Assembly: GCA_020310875.1 (NCBI GenBank)
Contig: CM035412.1
Coordinates: 134,026,773-134,090,772, forward strand
Length of the DNA: 64,000 nt
Direction: 5' to 3'
Origin: Ceratopteris richardii
Taxonomy: Eukaryota > Streptophyta > Polypodiopsida > Polypodiales > Pteridaceae
Shown: positions 21,543 to 32,749 of the stretch, one piece after another
Numbering within the stretch: the first letter of the stretch is position 1
How the letters are laid out: every line of letters starts with the position of its first letter
The notes under the pieces: model-generated
The model's database searches: none
What the model was told of the DNA's origin: nothing
What the model saw: the letters and a program-made list of their open reading frames with translations, nothing else
Translations under genes and position numbers: made by a program

Positions 21543-22073
21543 TGTTAAATGCGTGTTGCCATCACAGGCGCGTTTAAACTCTTTTGGGTTCTTGGGGTGG
21601 TAGGGGTCTGCTAATGAGAGGCCCTATAGCTTAATTTTCCCAATTAATGCATTTACGTCGTAGTACATCAACACTCAAAAAAAGTCTGCATACAAATTAC
21701 TATCAATCCTCTATTCCATTCTATCACAGAATTACTATTCGTACTCAGGTTAAAGCTTTCTCAGTACACCGCACCAAAGCTATTCATTATCGTAATACAG
21801 GCTTACGCTTTCAAACTTAATGGAACTGTACTACCCACAATTAATGTAATCAAACAGAGACAAGAAACAACAATACTCAGAATTCTCAAACAATGCACCA
21901 CGGCAACTTCACAGAATACAATCACCCAGACAGACAGTCTGGCAATCCTCCTGATCGTTACCGAAGCGTCCTTTCATTCGATTATAAATAGTTACAACTC
22001 TTCGCAACGACCTTTCGGTTTGTGCGGAATACGAAAAAGTAGAGAATTACAAATGCCAATCCGGCGGCTTACA
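21543..22073 (-). repeat. gypsy-A 5' LTR (right)
   Basis: 531 bp, TGTTAAATG...GGCTTACA on the plus strand; partner of 12796-13326. Confidence 0.93.
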
Positions 22074-22077
22074 TTTG
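22074..22077. repeat. Target site duplication of gypsy-A, right copy
   Basis: TTTG, as at 12792-12795. Confidence 0.7.
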
Positions 22078-22838
22078 TTACTCCTACCTCTTCCTCTACC
22101 TTTGCCACCTCCTCTTCCTCTTAGGAAGTTAGCTTGGCTAGTTGTACCTTCATCTTCATTTGCTTGTTGCTTTCCTTTGATATGCTTCTTCTTATCCTTT
22201 GAATACATTGCATGACCTATACTCTTGTCACCTTCACCTTTGACATCCTGCTCAAAGGTTAACTTATGTCCTAGCAACTGATTTAAGTTAGGAGTAAAAT
22301 GATCAAGTGATAATTCAGTAGACAAAATGAATGGCTTCCATTTGTCATCACCTCTCAAACCTGTGAGGATTTGCCTTACCAATTTATCCTCCTCAATGTC
22401 TTCATCAACTGCTCCTAATGCATCTGCAATGTCCTTCATCTATGTTACATAATCTGAGATGGATTGAGAAGCCTTCTTCTTGAATGTGGTAAATTCTGCC
22501 CACAAGGATGCCTTCCTTGACTTTGTGGTGTTTTGGAAATGCTCCTCCAAAGCATTCCATATATCACTTGCACTTTCAAGACCTCTAATGTGAGGTAGCA
22601 AGTAATCATTAATTGCCATATAAATAATGCTCCTGGCTTGAGCATCTCTCTTCATCCAAGTCTTCAAATATGATAATTCTTCCCTAGTTGGAACACTAGG
22701 ATCTCTGAACTGAGGCTTTTCTTCTTCACTTGTAATATAACCTATCAAGTCTTTGCTCATAAGATGAGCTTCCATCCTCATTGACCATGCTGGATAGTTC
22801 TCTCTATCCAACTTCTCTATTTGAAGAGAATCGCCCAT
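22078..22838 (-). pseudogene. gag: copia-2 gag N-terminal half
   Basis: Starts ATG 22838, MGDSLQIEKLDRENYPAWSMRMEAHL, the copia gag signature, followed by the UBN2-like region and a Gly/Arg-rich run (GRGGGKGRGRGRSNK) that leads straight into the gypsy-A LTR. One in-frame TAG at 22440-22442 replaces the Lys found in copia-1 at the same place (DFVTKLKDIAD). Otherwise open. The downstream ORF beginning at 22439 is the continuation after this stop, and its last residues are LTR sequence. Confidence 0.88.
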
Positions 22839-23048
22839 CCTTTCTTCACCTGTGTATTGAATTCTTCAAACTTTATGAGTAATAGATGTACCTTTGCTTC
22901 AAATGAAGTTCCTTTTGTCTTCCTTGATGTCGTATAGCCTCCTTCTCAAGCTTTACTTCTCAAGCTTTCACCTTTTGAATCTTCAGATGTTGAATTCTTT
23001 ATGACTGCAGCAGTCGGGATCCTCCTTTCTTCAATTTTGATACTTCCT

Positions 23049-23060
23049 GCTCTAATACCA
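23049..23060 (-). promoter_or_regulatory. copia-2 PBS, one mismatch
   Basis: Minus strand TGGTATTAGAGC, one change from the canonical Met-tRNA PBS, one base from the LTR. The bases from 22839 to here are the short leader. Confidence 0.75.
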
Positions 23061-23061
23061 C

Positions 23062-24096
23062 TGATGGAGAGTGTTAATCTCCAAGAGAACATGTTACTCT
23101 ACAAATTAGAGCACCTCTATATCAAAAGTAACTCAAAACCTTCACCAATTTTAGAAGATCAATGATCAATTATCAAAGTTTTGATCAAACTGTGAAGAAG
23201 GTGAATACACCGAAAATCTGCTGCACATAACTTTCTCATTGACTTATGAAATGTGTAAAGTTTTTTATAAAGCTTTGCACAAGGTGTCGCCTATAGTTTG
23301 CACACCTCCTCCAAGTTAAATCATTCCAAAAGACTTAGTAAATCTTGAGAAATGATCTTAACAATTCACCTATGTCTAAAACTGTTCTTCTGAGAAGTCG
23401 ATTCAAACACCTGTAACTTCTAACACTTGGTGCTCTCAAAAGAGAACCCTTTTATGCAAATGCTTTTAGCCATAGATGGCTTACCTTTTCAACTTAAAGT
23501 TTCACTCCTCACTCATACAAAACTTTAACCTGTGCACTGAGAAATGATCAAATCTTTGACCATCGAGAATGCGCCTGTTTCAGAAAACAGTGAACACATC
23601 TTCACATATGAATGTTCCTACTCATAATTCTCACAACCTGTTTACAATTAGGCTCTCAAACTTTAACCATAGACTCATTAACTATGTACTTAGAATTCTA
23701 CAAAAGGATTCTTGAAATGATCAAGCACAGAAGGAGAGTGCACAGAAACATCGGGCACAATTTTTCTTTCATTACTAGAAAACTTTACATCTGGATGAGA
23801 GAGCTAATCTTCACACTTCTCAAGTGTCTAAATCTCCTCTAATTCTTCTGAATTCTTGTATTCTATACTCTTATATATTTGCCCCGACATTTTCCTTCAT
23901 ATATATAGTCAAATATTTACAAGCTCATGACTATACAAAAGTATAAGTGAACTATCTCTAAATTAATGTACATATGTGTACACAACTTCATCTTCTGGAC
24001 ATGCACTTCCTTCATGCTTCATAATTTGATCTTTTCTTCAGTCCTTGACTTCAATTCTTCATTAAAACACCAATTGTTGATTGCCCTACACCAACA
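23062..24096 (-). repeat. copia-2 5' LTR
   Basis: 1035 bp. On the minus strand it begins TGTTGG and ends CCATCA next to the PBS. AT-rich TATATATA-type minus-strand promoter sequence lies near 23870-23910. The partner LTR is outside the window, so the outer end at 24096 rests on the terminal motif alone. Confidence 0.7.
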
Positions 24097-24385
24097 TTAA
24101 CAACCCTTATTTGGAACCTAGATGAAGAGGAATGATCTTCTAAAACATGATGCTAGGTTCATTTTATATCTTCAAAAACGAAATGAAACAAGAACATTTA
24201 AGGGTCAAGATGGAATCGTGGGGCTTTTCTCACCTCAGTTTATGACTAGAAGAAAGCGACGATCTACAAATGATACAACATAAAATATCTATGGAGAGTG
24301 GAAGAGATGGGGAACCAAGGATGTTGATAATACTTTTTGATGCATAGCATCTATCAAGTCTAGATTTGTGAATCTCACCATCACC
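24097..24385. other. Unassigned sequence right of copia-2
   Basis: I see no ORF, repeat or RNA signal here. It is the flank into which copia-2 inserted. Confidence 0.4.
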
Positions 24386-24781
24386 TTACAATTTCAACCA
24401 AGGGAATCCTTGATAACCTTTGAACTTAATCAAGTCTTGATGGATCAAGTGATCGTAACAAGCTTTCTCATTTTCTTTAGTAGGAAAACACTTATAATTT
24501 AGCCAATTAGTAATTGTATCCACCATGTTTAAATCATCCCATAGGATCACATCAATTAGGAGAGAACTTAGAGAGTCACAAATTTTAGTTTTTTCATGGA
24601 TAGAGTTCAAGAACACTAAAACCATTAAGAAGGGGAGGGGCTTGCCAAGCATAATGGCCACCCTCCTATCATCAAGATTGCAAGTTGTTCCCATGAAGGA
24701 AGAAGCCCAACTTTGCTTGTACCCCACAATAGCACAGCCACTACCTTGGAGGTGATGTGGAAACCCAGTGGTGTTGAACAC
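24386..24781 (-). pseudogene. Possible LINE (non-LTR) endonuclease remnant
   Basis: A 131-codon ORF whose middle resembles the APE-type endonuclease of plant LINE ORF2. A Gly-rich start (GSGCAIVGY) and a run of hydrophobics are followed after about 30 residues by LWDDLNMVDTITNW, which sits like the GDFNMV(E/D) block. A Trp-rich end follows. The canonical Gly-Asp is degraded to Asp-Asp. No RT follows. The match is by eye and weak. Confidence 0.35.
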
Positions 24782-24950
24782 AAATAGACTTGAGTAATTT
24801 CCTCTTCAAGGCATGAAGTCTCGGTTAAATTAATTTTCCTTGGAGGTGAAGTGTGGAAACCCAATGGTGATGAACACAAATAGAATTGAGTCGTTTCATC
24901 TTCTCAATTTTGTCTTCTTCAAGGCATGAAGTCTCGGTTAAATTAATTTT
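24744..24950. repeat. Imperfect tandem duplication, 94 and 113 bp
   Basis: 24744-24837 and 24838-24950 share the order of GGAAACCCA, AACACAAATAGA, AAGGCATGAAGTCTCGGTTA and AATTAATTTTCCTTG. The second copy carries a 19-bp insertion. It overlaps the 5' end of the LINE-like fragment. Confidence 0.8.
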
Positions 24951-25089
24951 CCTTGTACCATTGCCCAATGATCGCCTCTTTGTTTGGATCCAAAATCCTA
25001 TGAACATTCAACCTGAGGGTGATTGTTGAGAAAGGAAGGGCATTTTGGAATCTGGGTTTTATCTCTATTCTTCTTTGAGAGCACACTTT

Positions 25090-26137
25090 TGTGAAGAGGT
25101 GATGGGTTGTTGACAGAGATGAGTGAGTGTTGGCAAAAACCTACTAAATAGAAGCCAAGATAACTTTAAGAGTGCTTAATACACTTCTTTAGCATCTTAA
25201 GAATGCATTGCGAATCACTAAATCGTTTGCAACATCACTTCCAAATAGTTATGATGAAACAAATGATTTTGCACTTCACTAGGTTTGAAATTATTGAGAC
25301 GATAACTTCTCATAAAAATGTGCAAAGCTCACAATCTCGTACAAATTTCTAAAGAGGTTTTGCACACATTCAATTGGAGTGTATAGGAAACTAAAGCAAT
25401 TTATTTCATGAATTCAACCTCACTATACACAAATTAATAAGTTTACGGATTCTCGAGGGTCACCCTGACTTTTTAGGAAGAAGGAGATGTGAAAACATAA
25501 TCACACTCAAATCTTGATAGCTTGCAATGTACACATCCAAAGTTGATATACATTTACATGTAAGGTTAAAAGATTATCTAAGTGTTCCAAGTGATAGATC
25601 GGACATTGGGTATCCACACACTGAGAAACAAACCATACAAGTTGAATCTGTATCTCAAGAAACTATAGTAGAACACAAAGAATGAAGAATCAATGTATAT
25701 GAATCACAATATGTATTGGTACTACACATATGATACAAAGGAGTTGTGAAGGACTACTATCACTTCAATTGAGCATAATTTAGGCTCATAAAATCTGCTC
25801 AAAACATACATGAAGGTTCACACATCCCGCAATTAGAAGCTAGCCTTTTTTATACATGATTCTGAATTTGAATGTGATTGATTCATCCACCTAAAAGTGC
25901 TCCTATATATTAAGATTGATTTGACTTTGAATTCCAAATAACTTCATGGCTTTTGGCTCCCTTCATGCACAAGATTCCTCCTACTTTTAGCTTTTACATT
26001 TAGGTGGGATAAATCCAAGGTTTAAACCTATGAGCTTTAGAAACATATGGTCATATGAATTATATTTATGCAAGATGGAAACTAATATTAATCCAAGAGC
26101 TTAAGCAAAGTTCTTAGATTCACTTATTTTACCAAAA
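25090..26137 (-). repeat. copia-4 3' LTR (left)
   Basis: Begins TGTGAAGAGGTGATGGG on the plus strand and aligns along its length with 29170-30223. End placed by alignment to CCAACA of the other copy. Confidence 0.75.
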
Positions 26138-26199
26138 ACTCCAACTCAAGCCTACGAAGATTCAGTCTTGAGTTCTTAAATGCTTACTGTAATCCAATC

Positions 26200-27748
26200 T
26201 TTGATTTGAATCTTTACATCTTGACTCCATCCAATGCCTTTGTTATCATGTCTGCACATTGTTGGTGAGTAGATACATATGACAACTAAATCATTTTGCT
26301 TGTGATCTTCTCCCTCACATAATGATAATGCAGCTCTATGTGTTTGGTCCTCACTTGATAGATTGCATTAGCGGCAAGATGCAATGAACTAAGGTTATCC
26401 CCAAATACATGAGGAATATATGACTTAAGATCTAAATAAGAATACACATTGTTAATCCACATTCTTTGCTCTGTTGCATTAGCGAGTCCTCTATATGCAG
26501 CTTCAAGTGATGAGAATGTGGCTTTTGGGTTTCTCTTTTGAGGTCCATGAAATTATATTTGTACTTGCAAAGGTCAGATACCTAGATGTATTCCTCCTAT
26601 CATCTTTAGAGCCCACCAATCTACGTCAAAGAAAAGCTTGATGTCTATATCAGAAGTGTACGGGTCATATATACCTTCTTTGATATTTCTCTTCAAATAT
26701 TTAATCATCCTTTTGTTTATTTTTATGTGAGGTTTTCTAGGAGTATCCATGAATTGACTTAAGACACTTACTCCATAGTAAATGTCAAACCTTCTCAAGG
26801 TAGCATAGTTCAAAATACCAGCTAGACTTTGATAGCTAGTTATATCCTCTATTTGCTCTCCTTCATGTGCTCTGAACTTCAAGTTCATCTCCATAGGTGT
26901 GCCTGCAACCTTTGAGCTCTCCATTTTGAACTTGGCAAGGATGTTTTTGATATACTTCCTTTGAGCAAGATATGTACCCTTTTTTGTATATACTTCTTAC
27001 AATCCTAGGAAGTATGTGAGTAGACCTAGATCACTGATTTTGAATTCTTCTTTTATCTAAAGCTTGATATTCCTTATACCTTCAACATCATTACCTCAAT
27101 TATGATATCATCAACATATAAAGTTATTTGCCTTCACATTGAATCCTCTTGATGAAGAGGGAAGGATCTGCTTTGCTCACACTAAATCCTCTATCCTGCA
27201 AATATGTGACAAGTCTATGTTTTCAAGCCCTTGGGGCTTGCTTCAACCATATAAAGCCTTTCTTAACCTGCATACATAGATCATGATGATTCTTCAAAAC
27301 CAGGAGGGTGAGACATGTATACCTCTTCATATATCCATCCATTTAGAAAACCATTTTTTACATCCATTTGATAGATATTCCAATTCTTGGAGGATGCAAT
27401 GCTCACAAGTACTTTGATGGTTGGCATCTTTGCCATACGTGAAAAAGTTTCTTCATAATCAATTCCTTGTGCTTTTGCATAAACTTTTTCAACAAGTCTT
27501 TCTTTGTGCCTATTAATAGTCCCATCAACATTTTTCTTTACCTTGTATATCCATCTTGAACATATGATCTTCATAGATGGAGTCTTGAGTGCCAATTCCC
27601 AAGTTTGATTTTCTTGTAAGGCTTCAATCTCTTCCTTCATGGCATTCATCCATTCGGGCTTCTTTTTTTCTTGACATTGCCTCCTTAGAGTTTGAATCCT
27701 GTGCAAGATGTATAAAATATTTAGGAACCAATGATCTATCATAACCAT
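26200..27748 (-). pseudogene. pol: copia-4 RT and RNase H remnant
   Basis: RT start (TWELALKTPSMKIICSRW, DVKNGFLNGWIYEEVYM) is open at 27281-27748. A recognisable YVDD sits near 27100 in a frameshifted stretch. The RT-RNase H connection is at 26574-26924 (SYQSLAGILNYATLRRFDI), and a degraded CADILTKAL-like end lies near 26230. Multiple stops and frameshifts. Confidence 0.8.
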
Positions 27749-28684
27749 AACTTTCTAGCTTCCATTTCTCTCTATTTTACATTCTAATTGTTTGTTAAGA
27801 GCATTTCTACTACATGCCTCAACTCTTGCACTTTTGTCTCACCCTTGGAGTTACAAGAATTGATTTTTCTCTTTGGAGTCTTTTGATCATCTTCAGAATC
27901 ACTTGATGATTCAAGGGTGTGCTCATTCCTTTTTTATAGATTTGGAAAGTCCTCCTTTAGACCATAACTAGTTTTATTCTCCTACAATCATCTTCAAACA
28001 GTGAGTTGTCTTCATCAATCACAACATTTCTACTTAAAATGAATCCTTTTCTGCTTGGATTGTACAACCTATGACCTTTTTGTTTAAGGTCATAGTCAAT
28101 GAATATACATTTCTCTGCCTTAGGGTCTAATTAACCTCTAATCTATGAAGCTATGTGTGCATATGCAATGCATCCAAAGATCCTACAATGATCCAAACTA
28201 GGTCTTCTTCCATTCCATGCCTCGTATGGATTCATTCCATGAAAGAACTTTGATGGAAGTCTATTCACCAAATAAGTGGTTGTTGATATTTCCTCTATCC
28301 ATAAGTAGTTGGGGAGTTTCTTCTCATTGAGCATGGACCTTGTAGCCTCCAAAATCATCCTATTTCTTTTATCATCTAGTGCATTTTGCTTTAGAGTATA
28401 TTTGGTGGTGATTTTTCTTTTGATTCCTCTCTCTTGGAGATAAGAATCAAGTTAATGGGAGAAATATTTTCCCCCTCCATCTGACCTTAACCTTTTTAAG
28501 GTCTTACCTGTTTGGTTCTCCATAAGAGTTAAATACTTTAAAAACTTGAAAATACTTCATCCTTATGCTTCATGAAATACAAGATAATCCATCTCCTACA
28601 ATCATCTATGAATGGCACATGGTAACTTGATCTAGAGCTTGAAATTTCGTTGCTTAGTCCTCAAACATCTGTGTGGACCAACTC
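27749..28684 (-). pseudogene. pol: copia-4 integrase remnant
   Basis: Begins directly with ELVHTDV (first catalytic Asp) at the deletion junction. RSDGGGKYF-like and the MILEATRSMLNEKKLPNYLW ... NPYEAWNGRRPSLDHC block (28143-28358) follow. The zinc domain is missing. Confidence 0.8.
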
Positions 28685-29150
28685 AAATAGGTATCCATGT
28701 ATGTATCAAATTGACAAGTGTTGTAAACTCCATCCATATTTGAATCTTCCTAGACTTGTTGATTCTTATTGGCCTTGGTTGCTTCTTATTGAGTGTTGTA
28801 AACTCCATCCATAGTTGATTCTTTCTTGCCTTGATACTTGATGAGAAGAATGCTTCCAGAGCATTCCATGTCTCTTGATATGTCTTGAAATTCCTAATGT
28901 GAGGGAGTAAAAGATTAGAGATAGATTTGAGAATGTATGAACTTTCCAAAACATCCTTTGTGCATCATGCATTCAACCTTTCCTACTCCTCTTGTGTTGG
29001 TTGGCCTTTGGTATTGAGTATTGGCATCATAACATCTCTAGATATGTAACCATATAGGTTCCTTGCTTGTAGATAGTCCTCCATTTTGAGTGACTATGCT
29101 GAGTAATTACCTCCCTATAATGTTTCAATTAATGAGGGAAATCCATCATC
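28685..29150 (-). pseudogene. gag: copia-4 gag remnant
   Basis: N-terminal gag with stops; readable words include LPHIRNFKTYQETWNALEAF and ARKNQLWMEFTTL. The WMEFTTL coding block is duplicated about 65 bp apart (near 28740 and 28805), just before the deletion junction. Confidence 0.78.
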
Positions 29151-29156
29151 AATGAT

Positions 29157-29168
29157 GCTTTGATACTA
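29157..29168 (-). promoter_or_regulatory. copia-4 PBS, degenerate
   Basis: Minus strand TAGTATCAAAGC, two changes from TGGTATCAGAGC, next to the LTR. Confidence 0.6.
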
Positions 29169-29169
29169 T

Positions 29170-30223
29170 TGTGAAGAGGTGATGGGATGTTGTAAGAGAT
29201 GAGTGAGTAATGTAAAAACTTTCTGAACACAAGCTAAGTAAACTTATGGAATGCGTAATACACTTTCTTAGCTTCCCAAGCATGCATAAAGAACACTAAG
29301 TCCTTTGGAACATCACTCCCAAATAGTTATGACAAAAAAAATATTTTTACACTTCATTAGGAATGAAAGCTCTAAAAAAAATGCTCATACCTCATAATCT
29401 CGTAAAAATCGACCAGAGAGCTTTTGCACACACTCCACCAAAGTGTCTAAATAACTAAAGAATTTTTTTTCATGAATTTACCCTCAATATACATAGAGAA
29501 ATAAGTTGAAGGAGTCTCAAGTCACCCTCACTTTTTAGGAAGAAGGAGATGTGCAAACACGATCACACTCAAATTTTTTCAATCACGCTCAAATTTTCAT
29601 AACTTGAAATCTACACATCCAAAGTTGTGAAAACTTTATATATAATCTCTAAATAGTCCCATATAAGTTATTCAAGTGATAGATTCGATATTAGATACCC
29701 ATACACTTAGAATTAAAGTAGACAAGGTGATTGTGTATCTCAAGGTACTATAGCAGCACACAAAGAATGAACAATCAATGTATATGAGTCATAATGTGTA
29801 CTGTTATTTTACATATGAGACAAAAGAGTTGTGGAGGACTATTTTCAATTATAGTGCACATAATTTAAGATCATAATATCTCACCAAAACTTAGAATGAG
29901 GCTCACACATCCCATAACTAGAAAAGCAACCTTTTTTATACACAATTTTGAATTCAAATGTGGTTGAATAATCCACCTAAAAGTGTTCCTAAATCTAAGG
30001 ATTGATTTCAATTTGAATTCCAACTAAATTCATGGCTTTTTCCTCCCTTCATTCATGATATTCCTCCTACTTTTAGCTTTTACATTTAACTAGGATAAAC
30101 CCAAGGTTTTAAATTTTGAAGTTTACAAACATAAGGTCATATGAATTATATTTATGCAAGATAGAAGATGAGAGAAATACAAGAGCTTAAGAAAAGCTCA
30201 TATTCTTGCTTATTGCACCAACA
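29170..30223 (-). repeat. copia-4 5' LTR (right)
   Basis: 1054 bp, TGTGAAGAGG...CACCAACA on the plus strand. Confidence 0.75.
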
Positions 30224-30369
30224 ATTTCCAATGAATGTGTAGAGTATTTTGGTTTGACACTACAAGTGCCTCAAGCTCTACTACAAGTTGACTAGAGCTT
30301 GATAGGCTGATTTTGTTGACCTTTTGAGATACATTAAATCTTCTAGATCAAGTTTTTTAGTCACTAACC

Positions 30370-31060
30370 ATGGCTAAAAGCAATGATGTATTCCATATGT
30401 TGGTTGTTGAGGATGATTTGGATGGTACTAGGTTCCCATTGTGGGCATACATGAGGTGTTATTTATTTGTAGCAAAAGGTTTGTGCAATATCGTGGAGGG
30501 TGTTGAGATATGTCCTATTACACCTACAAAGATAGTGATCAAAGGTGATGTAGATGGTGTTGAAGATGATATCTTATTTTAGAGTTTTGCTTCAATTATC
30601 GTTGCATCTAGTATAGAGAAACTTTGTTAGGATGGTAGAGATTTAGAGCCACATGCAATGAGAGCTCTGTTTGTCAAATGTGCCATCACCCCTCATATTG
30701 GCTCATCCAAAATAGAAAAACGATGCTTTGGATATTCTTACAACATTATACCACACAAGAAATGAGGCCCATGTTGCTTACTACCAAAGAGAGTTTGATA
30801 ATAAACACATGAATGAAGGAGATTAAATGGATACTTTTTTAATAAAGATCAAAGATTTGAAAGAGTGGCTGATTTTTGGTGAGGAAATCATGAGAAATAG
30901 TTCACTTGTGTAGATTGTTCATAATAGTCTTCCTGATTGATATCAAATTTTTGGTTCTACTAATTAGTTGATGAAAGGCAATCCAACAAACTTAACCTTT
31001 AAGAATCTAATCTTCCTTTAAGAAGGTCAATCTAAGCATAATACCCGTGTTTGCTGACAG
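30370..31060 (+). pseudogene. gag: Copia-type gag pseudogene
   Basis: Starts ATG 30370 (MAKSNDVFHML). LDGTRFPLWAYMRCYLFVAKG resembles the copia-like N-terminal domain. After the stop at 30580 the reading frame recovers UBN2-like words (ILTTLYHTRNEAHVAYYQ, HMNEGD, and LFGEEI/SLPD-type spacing) with several stops up to about 31060. No LTR of its own is seen; gypsy-D follows. The 146 bases before it (30224-30369) hold nothing recognisable. Confidence 0.6.
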
Positions 31061-31229
31061 TAGCTAGGGTGGTCGAAGAGACTTGAAAAGAAAAGGAAGC
31101 ATGAGGAAGTTGAGTTAGAGAGCCAAGATAGAGGGAAGGTCAAGCATGATCCAATTGACAAGGAAGTCAATGTAGATCCAGTGAGTAGGCCAAGAAATCC
31201 CTTTTTCTACATCAAACCATTATCAATAG

Positions 31230-31730
31230 TGATTTTCACCACTCTATTACACTGGAAATCCCATTTGTTATAATTTAGACTACATTTTTTTCAAGTCGAG
31301 GAGTTCTTTAGCTTGAGGAGTGCTAGATCTATGTAGATATAAATTTTCATGATTTTTAGAGATTGTTTAAGGATACAAAATAGCTTAGGGACCTAATTTT
31401 TAACTAGGTTGAACACAAGGTCTAAAGAAGCCCAAAGCTATTCAAAAACTATTAAAGGAACTAGAGATCTCATTTTTGATGTTAGAATGTTGGGAATTGA
31501 AGCAACTTAAGTACATTGTAAACTAAGTCTTGTTTTTGGCTAATGAAAGATTCCATTGCTCCATCTCTTTGTCTTACCTTGTGTATGTGTGTGCATGCTT
31601 GTGTGTTTCTCACTCACACACTTGTACTCTCACTTGCTCATGGTCATCATACAACCTTCCTCTCTCCTCAGCTTGACAATTATGAGGTGAATTTCCTCCC
31701 ATTGATACTCATCACTATGCTAAAGTGACA
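31230..31730 (+). repeat. gypsy-D 5' LTR
   Basis: 501 bp, TGATTTTCACC...AGTGACA, aligning with the LTRs at 42075, 49289 (inverted) and 54257. The TATA position reads TATTAAA (about 31450), a decayed version of TATAAAA in the siblings. A GT-rich microsatellite lies in R/U5. Confidence 0.82.
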
Positions 31731-31737
31731 CCAAATT

Positions 31738-31755
31738 TGGCATTGTTGCTAGGGA
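31738..31755 (+). promoter_or_regulatory. gypsy-D PBS, degenerate
   Basis: TGGCATTGTTGCTAGGGA, three differences from TGGCGCCGTTGCCGGGGA of gypsy-B and -C, all transitions. Confidence 0.7.
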
Positions 31756-32749
31756 TCAAGATTCGAGGACAAGCACATGATGGTAATACACAGAGACATG
31801 GCATTGGAATTATAGGTAATTTCTCATTTTTTACTCTTTCACCTCCCTCATCATCACCCCTAATTCCTCCCTACCTTCATCTCCATCTCCATGAATTTTC
31901 ACCAATTTCGGTCATATTCTCCCCTTCCCTTCATTCTTCTCATTTCCCTTGAGAGAGAGAGAGAGAGATTGTGTGTACTGTACTTTTGTGTGTTTTCTGA
32001 GCTTTGTAGTAGGTACCAACATCCACTACAACAACAACAGGTCCATCAAGTACAAAATCTCTATGCATATATCCCGAGGTGAAAGCTTTTGTCAATCATG
32101 ATAGACACAAAAAAGTGGATTTTTGGTAAAAAGGAGTGCACCAAAGTAGACAATCAATCATGACATATAGGTTTCCATTGCGACGGACGAGTCCATCAAG
32201 ATTTCAAACCCCTGATCGACAGCTTGTCCATTGCGACAAACAGACCCTATCAATCATGATAGACAACCATTTTGGGCTAAAGATGTAAGGTTTTTTATTT
32301 TTTGAAATTTTGAGCTAAAATTTGTTATTTTTTCAGGCAATTAGATCTTTTGAGCAAGGTGAAGGCATTAGGTTGCATACAAATTGTGCTTGGGGAGCAT
32401 GCTTTGTGGGTATTGAAGCACTTATCAGAGCACTAGACTCAAGGTTGAAAGAATTCTTAATCCCCTCAATGAATTGCTAGCCTAGGTTTAGTGCAACTGG
32501 AGGTATTGATTTGATCATTGAAGTTCAAGTATAGCTAAACTATTAATTCAAAAATTTCTAAGTACAAAAGAACATAAATTCATCAATCACAACTCAAATT
32601 ATGATATAAATCAAGTATCCTTGATGATGCAACTCATTGGAAAAGATTTCACACCCAAAAGAGGAACTTGAAAAGAACAAGTGATTATGACAAAAAGACT
32701 ATTGCAACACTGCTGTTCTTGGGAGTCAATGGGTTAATAAATAGGGCAT
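31756..32749 (+). other. gypsy-D leader with decayed repeat units
   Basis: About 1 kb without a credible ORF. Around 32085-32270 it contains scattered GATAGAC and CATTGCGACNNAC words that look like the eroded remains of the CGCGACAGAC array found in gypsy-B at the same position. Confidence 0.5.

Larger units (their letters stand above)
12796..22073 (-). mobile_element. gypsy-A, Tat-like Ty3/gypsy element with upstream and downstream extra ORFs
   Basis: A 9.3-kb element inserted in copia-2 gag. It has two 531-bp LTRs (TGT...ACA on the plus strand), a minus-strand PBS TGGCGCCGTCTGTGGGAA of the type I associate with the plant Tat lineage, a 218-aa ORF, gag with zinc knuckles, protease, RT, RNase H, integrase without chromodomain, and a decayed extra gene downstream of integrase. 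The LTRs differ at about 24 positions (about 4.5%), mostly C/T and G/A transitions. Most coding parts carry stops or frameshifts. No polypurine tract is visible at the 3' LTR; a tRNA-like sequence is there instead. Confidence 0.9.
10737..24096 (-). mobile_element. copia-2, minus-strand copia element, split by gypsy-A and cut by copia-3
   Basis: Reading on the minus strand from the right: LTR (23062-24096), degenerate PBS (23049-23060), gag N-terminal half (22838-22078), [gypsy-A insertion], gag C-terminal half, protease, integrase, and the beginning of RT, which ends abruptly at 10737 where the copia-3 LTR begins. The rest of RT, RNase H and the 3' LTR should lie beyond the left edge. The gag reading frame is continuous across the gypsy-A insertion, which supports the nesting. 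Confidence 0.88.
25090..30223 (-). mobile_element. copia-4, old internally deleted copia element
   Basis: Two LTRs of about 1050 bp (roughly a quarter diverged by eye) flank remnants in minus-strand copia order: gag, integrase, RT, RNase H. The protein pieces are close to copia-1 (same NRLPSK, YEAWNGRRPSLDHC, SMKVI/SMKII words), so it is an old member of the same clade. Gag C-terminus, protease and the GAG-pre-integrase domain are deleted. No clear target duplication remains. Confidence 0.85.
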
